The notes beneath the pieces are model-generated. The model had not been told where the DNA came from and made no database searches. It was given only the letters and a program-made list of their open reading frames with translations. A DNA stretch of 64,000 bases from Prochilodus magdalenae (taxonomy: Eukaryota; Chordata; Actinopteri; Characiformes; Prochilodontidae), in the NCBI GenBank assembly GCA_024036415.1, contig JAMWET010000549.1, positions 62,001 to 126,000 of the forward strand, read 5' to 3'. Position numbers and translations under genes: made by a program. Within the stretch, counting starts at the first letter, position 1. Every line of letters starts with the position of its first letter. Positions 11,771 to 23,590 of the stretch are shown one piece after another.

Positions 11771-12288
11771 ACTTCCACTACCTGGCCACAGACCTACCTG
11801 TTTATTAGAAACACCCTCCTTGCAAATTCACTACCTGGCCACTTTATTAGAAACACCTACTGTGAGCTTCCACTACCTGGCCACTTTATTAGAAACACCC
11901 ACCTCATACATCCACTCACTGGCCACTTTATTATAAACACCTACTGTGAGCTTCCACTACCTGGCCACTTTATTAGAAACCCCTACCTCGTACATCCTCT
12001 CCCTGGCCGCTTTATTAGAAACCCCTACCTCGTACATCCTCTCCCTGGCCGCTTTATTAGAAACCCCTACCTCGTACATCCTCTCCCTGGCCGCTTTATT
12101 AGAAACACCCACCTCGTACATCCACTAGCCGGCCGCTTTATTAGAAACACCCACACTGAACATTCACTACCTGGCCACTTTATTGGAAACACCCACCCTG
12201 CACATCCTCTCGCTGGCCACTTTATTAGAAACACCTGCGGTGTGCTTCCACTACCTGGCCACGTTATTAGAAACACCCACCTTGTATA
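11771..12288 (-). repeat. 42-bp minisatellite related to 49961-51195, opposite orientation
   Basis: About 12 units around CTGGCCACTTTATTAGAAAC, each followed by CACCCACC or CACCTACTGTG and CTTCCACTAC. A homogenised sub-array at 11985-12125 has the variant CCCTACCTCGTACATCCTCT. The reverse complement is the unit of the large array at 49961-51195. The core AATAAAGTGGCC resembles the terminus of a fish DNA transposon, so the array may derive from an element end. The plus-strand frame 11946-12128 and minus-strand frame 12067-12378 are repeat read-through. Confidence 0.92.
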
Positions 12289-13432
12289 TCTGTTCACTCC
12301 AGTATATTTCCTGGTTAATAAGTATCGGTTGATTGTATTTGGACACCATGTAGGAGCTTTACTAAGGTCATCTTTCACCTCAGCGTGTCAGACACCGTAC
12401 AGGCTGTTTCCACACGACTGAACGTACGTCCTGCTCAGATTCCACATATTTCACACACAGATGAACGGTTTTAATTAAAATGCTTTTATTAAAATCTGTT
12501 AATAACTGAAGGTTACCGCGGCTACCAGTGTCGTACCTGTAGCCTGAAATAAGCAGCACTGGAGTTACTACCACCTTAAACATTACAGGGTTACAGGGTT
12601 ACTCTATTCTAACAGTGGTGCTGGTGATGGGGTGGAATGATGGAGCTGCAGGAAATGAGAATGACGACCTGATATGGTCAACTTCCTGTTTATATCAGCA
12701 TACATGGACAGGTTTACAGGGGGGCATCTGGACACCATGCTTCAGAATACCTGAGGAAAATTAATGGAACATTAAATGGAACGGTGAAATCCTGCTGGTA
12801 GGTTTTAGTGACTGCACCTCCGAGTGAAGTCTTTGAAGGCTGAGTACAGAGACTGAATGTGTAAAATCATGGAGTACACCGAGCTCCGACAACAGATCCT
12901 CATAGGAACAATAAAAACCCACCGGGGACATCAACTCTATCTCTCCGAAATGTCTTGGCACACTTCCAAGTTCATGGTCCATCAAGAACTAGACCAGCAT
13001 CAGCTCTGTGAAGTAGGCTGCCCACTCTGAGCTTTACAGAATCCCAGTCTGGATAGAGCTGTCACGACTACTGATCGATTTATGAAGCAGCCTAACCAGG
13101 TTCCTTAAAGTTCAACACAGCACACAGAACTGACAAACCATGACGCTCAAATCCTCCATTTACAAAAGAGGATGGGAAAACCATTCCCAAATCCTAATCT
13201 GTTACAGAACAGGCTCATTCAGTTAACTTGAATAAAGGAATTCTTATTCTTCCATGTTATTTTTATTCCACACTCAAAATCTAAGCAGGTTCTGGTCCTA
13301 CTGCCTCAAGTGATGTCATGACGGGCCGCTCACACTCCGACACACTAATAAACAGTAGCAACGGCGGACACAATGGACCTAAAGTGGAACTGGTTTTGGA
13401 GTAGCGGTGAATTTAGCTTGGTACTGACATAA
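12289..13432. other. Unique sequence, no gene recognised
   Basis: AT-leaning sequence with short overlapping frames and no recognised element. Confidence 0.45.
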
Positions 13433-13537
13433 CGGTGGCAGTGAATTTAAGGTAGCAGTGAATTTAAGATGACAGGAAATTTAAGATAGCAGCTATTTTA
13501 AGGTAGCAGGGAATTTAAGGTGGCAGGGAATTTGAGG
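13433..13537 (+). repeat. 17-bp minisatellite, about 6 copies
   Basis: Units of the form GGTAGCAGTGAATTTAA with substitutions (GGTGGCAGTG, AGATGACAGG, GGTAGCAGGG). It ends exactly where repeat family A copy 2 begins, so the array may have grown next to that insertion. Confidence 0.85.
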
Positions 13538-13775
13538 TCCAGCAGCACTGCTGTCTGATCCACTCACACCAGCACCACACACACTAACACACCACCACCA
13601 CGTCAGTGTCACTGCAGTGCTGAGAATGATCCACCACCCACATCATACCTGCTCTGTGGTGGTCCTGTGGGGGTCCTGACCATTGAAGAACAGGGTAATA
13701 CAGTACACAGAGAAACAGATGGACTACAGTCTGGACCTGTACACCTACAGAGTGTCCTGTATGGAGTTGATATAG
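13538..13775 (+). repeat. Interspersed repeat family A, copy 2
   Basis: Second copy of the family at 2819-3085, same orientation, sharing all landmarks from CAGCAGCACTGCTG to the GAGTGTCCTGTATGG end. It differs by CTGTGGTGGTCCTGTGGG where copy 1 has CTATGGGGGTCCTGTGGG. Downstream, GGTGGGTGTAGATACAGTGG is probably part of the element's 3' region. Confidence 0.8.
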
Positions 13776-15281
13776 TGGACGGTGGGTGTAGATACAGTGG
13801 GTGTAGATATCAGGTTGATGTACATTAGCATTCATGTTTTGTATTTAATGTATATAAAAAAAGACTCCAAGGCTGAAAAATCTCCTCCTGGAGATCTACA
13901 GAAGACCAAGGCCGGCTCTTATAACTTCCCTCCTGCTCACACCTCCACAGCACTCAACAAATCTGCCGGGCTTCAGCGCCTTACTTAATACTCACAGTCA
14001 ATAGAGCAAGGCTGCGGGCTTCACTGAAATCTACAACAATGTCCCTCCTCCCGCTTCCCTGACCTTAACGCCATAACGGAGACGGATGTAAAGATAGCGC
14101 AGATGCACTGACCTTCATAGGACTGAAGATTCCTCAACACATGACCTTTCCCTGCCGGCTGGGTAAGAATGATGCAAACTGATGGTGCTGCCTTTGAGCA
14201 TAAAGGTGAGTCAGCCTCTAAAGGAAGACACCGGAGACATCTGAAGAAACGTCTGGAAATTACAACTTATGTCATCACATCCTGTCCCATTTACGCCTCT
14301 CGTTTACTCAGTGTCCTTCTCCTCAGTCTGCTTGAGGATTCAGCGCATGCCTCGCATACAACCGCGCCTCTGAATTCCAAAGCAATTCAAACTCGCCGTG
14401 ACATTTTCGCTCGCTCAGTTTCAACCGGCACGATAACATCCTCACCGCATTAAAGAGCATCAATTCAAAGAACGAAACGAGCCAACCAGGAGAGGCTCAG
14501 TGGTGTAATGATAAGGCTCAATTTCCTACAAGGGCAGATAAGAAAGCCCGGGGTTTTCAGGCCTTAAGAGAATGGCTTGATTTGAAAGAGCCGTAATTAC
14601 CAATCTCATTCCCCTCAGGCGTCTCCGTTATTAAGACCAACAGGGGAACAATGGACGACTTGACTCTCCAGATGCTCCTGGAGATGTGAAACGCATGGGG
14701 GATGCACTAGTGCCCAAACTGACAATGCGACTCAGCTCCTCCGTAAAGCTATTTACCCAGCCTGTCAGGCCTAACGAAGTCATCACACCTCCAGCATCTT
14801 CACCCGCCCCGGACCGCTAGCTTCCAGAGCTAGCCATGTAGCTGGAATCAAAACGGCCAAGTCTGACCAATCAGAGGCGCGGTAGGAGGACCCTCTGTTG
14901 TACACTATAATGGGTTGGGTCACACCCATATAACCCTGCGTAAGGTGTTAGTCAGTTAATCCAACGGCTGCATTGAGCTTTCGGCCCATGTTTGTGTTCA
15001 GAAAGGCTTAGGCTAATTTCACCCCACGTTAATTTGCACTGTCGTCGAGTTTCTCACAGTAAGACATGTAAACATATCCGGCACCCTGATTAAGGTCTAA
15101 CGTTATTATGCACTGCATGCCTGGAGGGTCATTCCACGCTGGGCTGTTCCCAAAGTGTTTGTGTTTATGGAAGTGTAACTGTGGGGGTAGGTTTTTTGAG
15201 CTAGCTGTCACTAGATTAGCATCTTTCCTTACACCATGCTGTCTGTTCAGCCAATACTTAGTGTCTTCTGTTGGGTCCTTG
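13776..15281. other. Unique sequence with a CNE-like core
   Basis: No gene recognised. 14440-14680 is complex, with GAGAGGCTCAGTGGTGTAAT, GGGCAGATAAGAAAGCCCGG and GAGCCGTAATTACCAATCTC. The first string resembles a tRNA A box, but no B box follows at the right distance, so I do not call a tRNA or SINE. The region could be a conserved regulatory element; this is unproven. Confidence 0.35.
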
Positions 15282-15905
15282 CCACTGGCCTGGGTAACGT
15301 GGAGCTACTGCCCATCCTGTGAGGTCTGATGCAGACTACTGCCCAAACTGTGCGGTCAGATACAGAATCACTGACCAGTCCGCCTGGTCTGAAGCAGAAC
15401 TACTGCCCAACTTGCGCTGCCTGATGCAGAACTACTGCCCAGCCTGTGCGGTCCAATACGGACCACTGACCACCCCAATGGTCTGATGCAGAACTACTGC
15501 CCAAACTGCGTGGTCCGATACAGAACCACTGACCAACCCGCCCGGTCTGATGCAGAACTACTGCCAAACCTACGTGGTCCGATACAGAACCACTGACCAA
15601 CCCATGGGTCTGATGCAGAACTACTGCCCAACCTGCACATTCTGATTCAGAACCACTTGCTAACCCGCCCAGTCTGATGCGGAACTACTGACCAACCTGC
15701 CCAGTCTGATGCGGAACTACTGACCAACCAGTGCAGTCCGATACAGAATCACTGCCCAACCTGCCCAGTCTGATGCGGAACCACTGACCAACCCTCCCGG
15801 TCTGATGCAGAAAGACTGTCCAACCTGTGCAGTCTGATACAGAACCACTGACTAACCCATCGGTCAGATGCAGATCCACCACCGATCCTGTGTGGTCTGA
15901 GGCTA
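15282..15905. repeat. 32-bp minisatellite with 64-bp dimer structure
   Basis: About 19 units. Two alternating types are visible: GTCTGATGCAGAACTACTGC(CCAACCTG) and GTCCGATACAGAACCACTGA(CCAACCCG). The alternation gives a 64-bp higher-order period in the middle of the array, with the pattern breaking down at both ends. The minus-strand frames at 15400-15600, 15685-15933 and 15749-15982 are repeat read-through. Confidence 0.93.
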
Positions 15906-16149
15906 CTGCTCCCTCTGCCTTGACCAGGTGCAACTGCTTGGTGGCTGCAGTTCTGACCCGTTACCGTACCGCGGAGCTTCACTCTGTCCAGGCCTTTGTG
16001 GAAGCTTCTCCTGCATCCTGCCGACCCCCAAACGAGCCTACTGATCTGAGACTTTCCTTTTTAAGCTTCACGAACTAATCAGACACTGAACACTTCGCTC
16101 ATTCCCACTGACAGATCATCACTGTAGGCTTTCAGCAGCAGTTACTGAT
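15906..16149. other. Unique sequence downstream of the 32-bp array
   Basis: No supported feature. Confidence 0.5.
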
Positions 16150-16440
16150 GTTCCGGGTCTGTACTGTGTTAGAACCCTTACACTTTCAGGTCTGTCTCTC
16201 GCGGTCCCTCTCTCTCAGTTATTCTATACTGAATACTGGACATGACTGCACATGCTGTTTGCTGGTCTGTCTATCTGGTGCTGGGTTCCCCTTCAGAGTC
16301 CTGGTTCCTCACTCCTTGCTCTGAGGGACCTTCTCCTTGGCGTGCTCGTTGGGGGCTCGGACCCGGATTCTCTGTAAAGCTGCTTTGTGACAACATCTGC
16401 TGTGAAAGCTGCTTATGAATAAACCCAGCCTTGACGTGTC
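16150..16440 (+). mobile_element. 3'-tail fragment of a fish retroelement
   Basis: CCTGGTTCCTCACTCC, TCGGACCCGGATTCTCTGTA, AAGCTGCTTTGTGACAACAT, TCTGCTGTGAAAGC and GAATAAA occur in the order typical of a 3' tail found on fish non-LTR elements. A shorter copy with GGACCCGGATCCTCTGTAAA is at 28080-28190. The coding part is absent here, so the exact family is open. Confidence 0.5.
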
Positions 16441-17109
16441 AGACAGCACACGCGGTTGTTGATTGAGAAGCATCTACAGGACCAGCAGGTCCACAGCAGA
16501 GGGACGCAGAAGGAGTCCTGATTACTGAAGCTCCTGGCCTGGAACCAGACACTGCACTGCACCACGCTGGACGTACGTACGGTTATCACCTCAGCCTCCT
16601 GTCCTTTTACCGCGCCTGAACGCAGCTACTCCACATCCTGGACACATTTACTGCTTAATTTGAATGGCTGGTATTGATTCGAGGGGTGGATCCTCAGGCC
16701 CGCGAGGCAGGAGGTGGCCGAAAGCGCAGACACCCAAACGAGAACGCATGGCGGGTGGTTAATGAGCACTGATTGGCCGTGTGTGAAATGGGGCCTGAAC
16801 CAGGGGGCCAATCGGCCAGGTCTTTTCAGACGGGCAGTCAGCGCCGGGCTCCTGCTGAGAGGTTTCAGTGTGGCATTTTCAGGTGAATGGACTCCATCAG
16901 GCTTTTAGACAGCTCCACAAACGCTAATGCCCAGCACTCACATTTCAGAGTAGGATGTTTTTTAACCCATCACAGCACAAACTCGGACACAGGCTGTATT
17001 AGAAATGACATACCTCATGCCAATCACGTGCTAACCCTGCCTAAACGTAGGGTGTAGTCTGCAGCATGCGACCAAACTGACTTTCTGATGAACACACACC
17101 CCACTACAA
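16441..17109. other. Unique sequence, no gene recognised
   Basis: Two short frames (16626-16811 -, 16714-16908 +) overlap each other and carry no recognisable motif. Confidence 0.45.
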
Positions 17110-17440
17110 TCACTACACCCACATACTCGGAGTAGAACACCATCCGGGTATCCCCAGTACATCATGAAGATAGCTACACCTGTATACTAAACCCTCTGAC
17201 TGGAGTAGAACACCATCCGGGTATCTCCAGTACACCATGAAGTTTGCTCCATCTGTACACTAGAACCTCTGACTGGAGTAGAACACCATCCGGGTATCCC
17301 CAGTACACCATGAAGATAGCTCCACCTGTACACTAGAACCTCAGACTGGAGTAGAACACCATCCGGGTATCCCCAGTACACCATGAAGATAGCTCCACCT
17401 GTACACTAGAACCTCAGACTGGAGTAGAACACCGATACCC
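17110..17440. repeat. 73-bp minisatellite, about 4.5 copies
   Basis: Units share GGAGTAGAACACCATCCGGG, TATCCCCAGTACACCATGAA, GATAGCTCCACCTGTACACT and AGAACCTCTGACT. The first unit is diverged (GTACATCATGAAGATAGCTA). The last is cut after GGAGTAGAACACCGATACCC. The minus-strand frame at 17187-17384 is an artefact of the array. Confidence 0.93.
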
Positions 17441-17905
17441 AGATGGTGTTCCACTCCGAGTATAACTGTGGGTGTAGTGATGGTAGTGGGTGGTGTTCAT
17501 CAGAATGATCCTCAGAATGTTAAATATGCAGGTCTGAAGATTAATAAAAGATGAACTCACTTTAGAGGATCAGTATTAGAGTGGAATAGCCGAGGGGAGC
17601 TAACAGCTAGGCTAACCGTATCTCAGGTGAACTGAGCAGCGTTAGCAGCAGCTAGCTCTAAACAGTGGATACAGTAATAACAGCTCTGAGGTAAATGTGA
17701 GGTAACTGGTCATGTGACTGTATTAGTATACTACACTGTAGGTCAGAACTTGGTACTGGACTGTATACCACACACAGGGGGCGTATACAGTGTGCGGTAT
17801 ACTACTGTAGTATACAGCCATAAACCAGATTACTGACAGTGTAGACTGTGGCCCATAAACGAGGACAAAATCAGGTAGCATTAGCTCTGCTAACGGTTTT
17901 TACCA
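17441..17905. other. Unique sequence
   Basis: A GTATACT-rich segment at 17725-17815 (GTATACTACACTGTAG, GTATACAGTGTGCGGTATAC) forms short imperfect palindromes. No gene or known element. Confidence 0.4.
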
Positions 17906-18160
17906 CCTTGGAGAGAGATTCAGCTACTTCCTTCACACTATGGTCTTTGGCCACGCCCACATGCAGTCCCTCCTTTTACCCAATCATTAACATCTGCTCT
18001 GGAGCCATTTTCCACACATGGAACGAGACATTCCCTGCACTGTAGCACCTCTTCCCAATCTATGGATCCCATCACTTACACCCCACAGGGATTTATAGCC
18101 CTATCATCCCTGTGCAGCGCCACCTGCAGGATCCTGAAGGTACCACCACCTTAAACACAG
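17906..18160 (-). repeat. Interspersed repeat family B, copy 2 (truncated)
   Basis: Reverse complement of family B from its GTGTTTAAGGTGGTGGTACC start (right edge, ~18160) to GAAGGAAGTAGCTGAATCTC (left edge, ~17915). It breaks off where the other copies continue with GCAGGTGTGTGGAAGCG. The common end at GTGTTTAAGGTGG in copies 1-3 defines one boundary of the family. Confidence 0.85.
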
Positions 18161-18724
18161 ATAGTGACTCAACCTGTCTAGCTGTTCCTGCTGTCACTCT
18201 ATGCAGAACCTGTTCAGATGTGTAGTGTAGAGCCAGTCCAGCCCTCCATTACCCACAGTTCCTTGCTGGATTTGCTTGTATGTTTGGGATCATTATCCTG
18301 GTCCACTTTCGATTCACCCTGTTTTCTGTCTTTGTATTTATAACAGGTGGTGTCACTCCCTTCTCATGCAAACCCAGGCAGATATCCAGAAACTGGTGAC
18401 ACTGGTAGGATAGAACCAGTAAAATATCACTCATGTGTTCTGATTTGGCCTGTCCAGGGTGTCTCCCGTCTCCTGACCAATGAGCACTGGGATAGGCTTG
18501 AGGATCTCACATGACCCAGAAGAAACAGAAGAAAGCAGATCATCAAAGTTCAGTTCTGTGGTTTTTTGTAATGGCAGCCAGTTAAAACACACACATATCT
18601 TATAACCCCACATCATCCCCCACAAGTCGGACCTGCCCCACAAGTTTCAGAGCCACAGAGAGCACAGAGCTCCAGAGCTTCAGGCTTAGACACAGAGCAA
18701 AGCAGGACATGTAGTTATATACAG
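18161..18724. other. Unique sequence, no gene recognised
   Basis: No tandem array. The short minus-strand frames lack any domain I recognise. Confidence 0.45.
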
Positions 18725-18850
18725 ACGATTGAGTTCAACTACCGCGGCCATGAGGCTGTCTATACCGGCCGCTCGATCCCCAGCGTATCGCGGCCATGAG
18801 GCTGCCTGGACCGGCCGGCTGAGCACCAGTGTAACGCGGCCATGAGGCAA
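18725..18850. repeat. Three spaced copies of GCGGCCATGAGGC
   Basis: GCGGCCATGAGGCTGTCTAT, GCGGCCATGAGGCTGCCTGG and GCGGCCATGAGGCAATTT lie about 48 and 46 bp apart, with ACCGGCCG strings between the first two. A short, decayed tandem repeat. Confidence 0.7.
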
Positions 18851-20607
18851 TTTAAAAAATGAAATTCAATGAAATGAGAATCACGGTCCATGTGATGTAA
18901 GCAAGAACGACCTGTTGCGTGGACTACCTGGAAGGCAGCATCATTTGCAAGCCAAGTTTTGGCTTCAGCCTCAAACAGAGCAAAGGAGACCATGTAGACA
19001 TATTTGGTGGATAGCCTTCAGCTAACAGCTATACCAACACCCAGAGCAAACACCTCCAGGTTACAGTACCAGGCTCCGATACAACATAGCCCTCTCAGTC
19101 ATCCAGTAAAATGTTGATGCAGTGATGTAATAGGGTGTTAGAAAGCTCCAAGTCTCACGACTCAATCCCCACTAACCGTTCCATGATCCATCAAGACGTG
19201 GGTTGTACCGTGGTTGCGTCTGTATGAACAAGCAACCAACCAAACTGTCTAGAGTCTAATCCATTCCCTCCAGTCCTGCCCATGACACCAAGAAGCCAAC
19301 TCACCTGCAGTACGGGTCTCAGAACCACCACCCCAGGGTGGGCCGTCGCTCAATCCGTGATCTCGTGGTCAGCCAGCTCAAAGAGCGTTCATCATAGGCC
19401 CCCCAACAAAAGTCCAGAGAAGAAGAGAGTCCAACATTCAGTACCTGAAACGCCACCGTTGCCCCAGCGGCACTCATATCCAGCCAGCTGCCGGGTAATA
19501 TAGACCGACGAGGTGATTGGCGCCCTCATGTGGTTCCAATGTGAATGTCAGGTTCTGTCCCTAGACTGTAACCTTTCTTAACATTACCATCATTCTCAGT
19601 CTTCCGGAGAGACAGCTGGTAACAGTAGCCCAGAGCATGTGGGAACAGCGCCACCTTCAGTCTGGGGACCAAGCTTACCAATTAGGGAAACTACCACACA
19701 AAGACAAAGTTACCAAACACCATCAACTGCACTATACAACCCTCCAAAACTCTGAGGTCTCCTCTGCTGCCCACAAACCAGCCAATCATGACCAAGAGGG
19801 CCTGGAGGAGAACCCAGAGTACCCAAGACAGACCGTCCACAGCTATTCAGAAAAACAGAGGGTGCATGTCCACACCTACCACACACCTCAGCACAGCCAC
19901 CGCACCATCCTCACTTTACACAGGCATGTACTTCACATAACGAGAGACATTCTTCCAACCAGGGAGGGCCATAAACCCGTTCAGCACCAAACGAAATGTA
20001 CACTCCGCCACCAGCCAGAGGAACCAGGCAGATACAGCCTGAGTCACCGCAAACGGGGAAGCCCAGAGACTGCGGGCCGATTAGAGCTACAGAGACACGC
20101 GAGAACCTTCAGCCCCTCCGGAGCTCAGTAAACACATCCCCAATAACAACCCACATCAGCCAGCACTGACGTCATCACGCCCCCTACCAGAGAAACCATC
20201 CAGTCCTACCTTCCAGCGGCGGAATCCACACCTCCCCATCCCATATCCACATTTACGGATCTGTAAACACAAAAAAGAGGCGTTAACAAACAGGAGGCCG
20301 ACACCAAGAGGACACGCCCACCAGAAATGACCCTGGCCTCTCTCAGCGCATGTACAGCGAAGCACAGAACCTCACCATCACAGCGGTGATTAGAAACCTG
20401 ACTCCGCCCTCCTTTCCAGGGTGTTTCAGGGTGTGTGGCACAGCGACCACATGGCCTCGCATTGTTTATGGATTTGCCTTGTGTTGTTTGTGTTGGGCTG
20501 TTTTCCGGTTGGTGCCATCACCTCCACCGGGATTGTGACTGAGAGTTTTCCCACTTGAGGATCAGAGGCTGTCTGGACTGCCCACTTGAGCGATGGTGGA
20601 TCGCGGC
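18851..20607. other. Unique sequence, no gene recognised
   Basis: GTCCATGTGATGTAAGCAAG near 18888 resembles the left end of the Tc1 deletion-derivative family (CATGTGACGTAAGCAGG at 31631) and may be a further scrap of it. The 164-codon frame at 19637-20131 is rich in His, Gln, Arg and Thr, has no domain I recognise and no splice context. I treat it as chance. Confidence 0.4.
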
Positions 20608-20785
20608 CCACGTGACGCAAGCAAGGATGACCTGTGTGTGTGTTTTCCCATTCTGACTCACAGACTGTTCGTCATGCGGAGTAACCCAACAGCTACGACT
20701 GCGGACATTCACCCAAGCAGGTGGATGGCTGCACCACGCAGGACTACATGCACCCAGAACGCTACGACTCGACTGTCGAGTGTGG
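20608..20785 (+). mobile_element. Fragment of the Tc1 deletion-derivative family
   Basis: CACGTGACGCAAGCAAGGAT (~20608) parallels the left end of the copies at 31599 and 39672. GGCTGCACCACGCAGGACTA (20727-20746) and CATGCACCCAGAACGCTACG match their transposase N-terminal part (RRLHHAGLHAHR-type frame). Everything between and after is lost, and the 22-bp array begins where this fragment stops. Confidence 0.6.
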
Positions 20786-21115
20786 TTAGAAGGAGTGCTG
20801 AGTGTGGTTAGGAAGAGTGTTGAGTGTGGTTAGGAGGAGTGCTGAGTGTGGTTAGGAAGAGTGTTGAGTGTGGTTAGGAGGAGTGTTGAGTGTGGTTAGG
20901 AGGAGTGTTGGGTGTGTTTGGGAAGAGTGTTGACTGTGTTTAGGAAGTGTTGAGTGTGGTTAGGAGGAGTGTTGAGTGTGGTTAGGAGGAGTGTTGAGTG
21001 TGGTTAGGAGGAGTGTTGAGTGTGGTTAGGAGGAGTGTTGAGTGTGGTTAGGAGGAGTGTTGAGTGTGCTGGCAGGAGTGTTGAGTGTGGCAGGAGGAGT
21101 GTTGAGTTTGTCCCT
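20775..21115 (+). repeat. 22-bp minisatellite (GAGTGTGGTTAGGAGGAGTG)
   Basis: About 15 units with GGAGG/GGAAG and GTGTT/GTGCT variants, one shortened unit near 20938, and diverged units at the right end (GTGTGCTGGCAGGAGTG). The reverse complement of the core (CACTCAACACTCCTCCTAAC) is nearly the unit of the 1.6-kb array at 26396-28015. Confidence 0.93.
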
Positions 21116-21805
21116 TCATGTCCTGGTAGGTGAAGCGAGTGGGGACATCTGAACAAAGCTGTCCTGTTTGAACACGTGTCTGATTCAGACTGAAGTCAGT
21201 GACTCTGAATCTGACGGACGTTTATAAGCTCTTATTCACAGAACTAACATTTAACTGTCCAACACTTTACAGAGTGGAACCAGAACCCACCCAGAACCCA
21301 ACCAGAACCCAACCAGAACTCACAGCAAACCCACACTGTACCTCAGTGAGCAGCACCTTCATCCAAAACAGTGTTCCTCAGGAGGCAGGGCAATCAGGAA
21401 CACCTGGAGCAGCACAGGTAGCCACCACAGAGTCAGGCTCCCCATGACCTAACCCTCAGCCAATGGGGGAACGGAAGGAACCATTCTCCAGGAAAAGGAG
21501 GGGTGAACCTCCCAGCTGCACCAACAGCAGCTACAGCACGAAATCCACACTCTCTGGTTCACATATCAGACCTCACTTTATTATTGTGGGGGATAATTAG
21601 GAGGTGATTAATTATTTCCACACTGCACTAATGAGATCCCAGGTGGGACGTGGTGTCCCGTGTTGCTGTATCGGTGTTTTGAGGCGTGTCTCCTTACTGC
21701 TCTAGGTGGGTTTGGTAATCCCAGTGTTAGTCAGTAGATGATTTTGTTCATTTGAAGGAATTTAAAACAGGAATCGTTTTAAAACTCACTAATCGGCTGA
21801 TCCAG
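21116..21805. other. Unique sequence
   Basis: Contains a short ACCCAACCAGAACCC triplication at 21280-21320. No gene or known element. Confidence 0.45.
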
Positions 21806-21930
21806 TTCCACCTTAAATCCTGCAGCAGTTACACTCAAGTGGCAAAGCTCGAACAGGAAGCTGGTGAACAGGAAGCTGGTGAACAGGAAGCTGGTGAACA
21901 GGAAGCTGATGAACAGGAAGCTGGTTTCTC
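21806..21930 (+). repeat. TTCCACCTTAAAT motif plus 15-bp array
   Basis: GTTCCACCTTAAATCCTGCA at 21805-21824 is the same motif and follow-on as at 10368. About 25 bp later, five tandem copies of GAACAGGAAGCTGGT run from 21850 to 21925. AGGAAGCTGG is also part of the 83-bp units at 41965-42900, so both pieces belong to one motif vocabulary. Confidence 0.8.
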
Positions 21931-22084
21931 CTCTACAGAAACTTCTCATCTAAGAACTTCCTTCTCAGTCTCGGTTCTTTAAGATCCTCTTCGGCCGTTC
22001 CTCCATCACTCCTTCATGGAGCTCATCACATAGCTCTTCTCCTTACCCCTGTCCTGTGCACAAGTACGGCTGTGAGGAGATACG

Positions 22085-22295
22085 CACTGCATTAAAGATA
22101 AACAAACAAATAAACAAATAATTAAAAAATATATAAATAAAGAAATAGTAAACATGAATAGATAAATAAATAAAAAAATAAACAAATAAATTAAAAATAA
22201 TAATAATAAATGAAAAAAAAAACCTTATAAAGATAAATATATAAGCAATAAAAATAAGTAAATGAATAAATAAAAATAATAATTAAATAAAGATC
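22085..22295. repeat. A-rich low-complexity tract (AAATAAATA)n
   Basis: Degenerate AAATAAAT/AATAATAAT sequence almost lacking C and G. Simple repeat. Confidence 0.9.
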
Positions 22296-22880
22296 TCTTG
22301 GCAGGTAAGATTAAGATTAAGATTTCTGAATTTGTTGTGAAATAATATTAATATTTCTGAACTTGTTTTCCAGACTTGGGTTTGTTTTGTCATGTTGCTT
22401 ATTTTAAGAAGCGTGTTTGAAATAAGCAAGTGAGAAACTTTGGCTACCAAAATCACTTCAAAGTAAAAGTACACATAATCAAATATTAGTTAAATAAACT
22501 TAAAATAACGAACTAATAATAAAACTGTTTTTTTTTTAATGACTTTGATGATTTTATGATTTGACGTCTCTACTAAAATACGATAAGATATAATTATATT
22601 TCATGTGAATTTGAGAAAAACGTGAACAGATAAGCATCCCGCGCTGCGCGGCGCCGCTTTCTCTCGGCCAGTTCATTTACAACAGACTGGACTTTTTGGA
22701 ACCCCAGACAGGACCCTGGAGGAGAGGGAGCGTCCAGCTCGTTACCAGCACACACTTCACAGTGGCTCGAATCCTACATCAGACAAGACAGGGACAACAT
22801 TCCACTCCCAGAACTCCAGCAGACAGTCTCCTCACTTTACAGACTGCGGTTAAAGGAACCTTCTTGGAACTAGGTTTGGA
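22296..22880. other. AT-rich unique sequence
   Basis: AT-rich up to 22620 (ATTAAGATTAAGATT, TTTTTTTTTAATG), then GC-rich. No gene recognised. Confidence 0.45.
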
Positions 22881-23590
22881 ATAAGCTTACAGCTATCACT
22901 CCATAAAACTGTTTCATAAATTTCATAACTTTAATTAAGATCTTTTGACTGGCTAAGATCTATTTTTTTGGTGGGAATTTCACAAAACTTGTATGAATGA
23001 AGATCACATACCGCACCTTTAAACCAATACATGTTAAAATAAGCTTACATCAATCACAACATGATTTTTTTAAATATACATAACCTTTAATTAAAATCTT
23101 CAGACTTACTAATTGTGAATGTGAATTTGTGCATTGAAGTGCATTGGATTAACATCACATACCGCATCTTTAAAACAATAAATGTTAATATAAGCTTAGA
23201 ATAATCGCAGCATGAAAAATTATTACATAAATAACCTTGAATTAAAATCTTTTGACTTGCTTTCATTTTCTCCAGTGTGAATTTGACAAAGGTGTACTGG
23301 ATAAGATCACATACCGCACCTTTAAAGCAATGAATGTTAAAATAAGCTTACATTAATCACAACATGATTTTTTATATACATAACCTTTAATTAAAATCTT
23401 TTAACTTAATGCTAAGCTGTTTTTTTTTGCCGTGTGAATTTAACTACATGTGTCTGGTAAACATCACATACCGCACCTTTAAAACAGCAAATGTTATAAT
23501 AAGCTCACAATCATTCGGTGTGAGAGCCATCACACATGTAACCTTTAACTGAGATCAGTTCACTCGCCAGGGTCTGATTTTTCGGAGCAG
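22881..23590 (+). repeat. ~155-bp satellite-like array, four full units and a decayed fifth
   Basis: Unit starts (ATAAGCTTA) at 22881, 23039, 23190, 23342 and 23499 give spacings of 158, 151, 152 and 157 bp. Each full unit carries AAGCTTA, a CAT/AC AACATGATTTTTT-like stretch, TTTAATTAAAATCTTTTGAC, a T run, GTGTGAATTTGAC, GATCACATACCGCACCTTTA and AATGTTAA. A HindIII site (AAGCTT) begins the first four units and is mutated in the fifth. Confidence 0.92.

Noticed and set aside
14495..14565. tRNA-like A-box string (GGCTCAGTGGTGTAATGATAAG)
   Set aside because: No B box at the needed distance, no acceptor-stem complementarity. The string is quoted only as a resemblance.
19637..20131. 164-codon open frame
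   Set aside because: Composition dominated by His, Gln, Thr and Arg without a domain, no splice or promoter context, and no conservation evidence.
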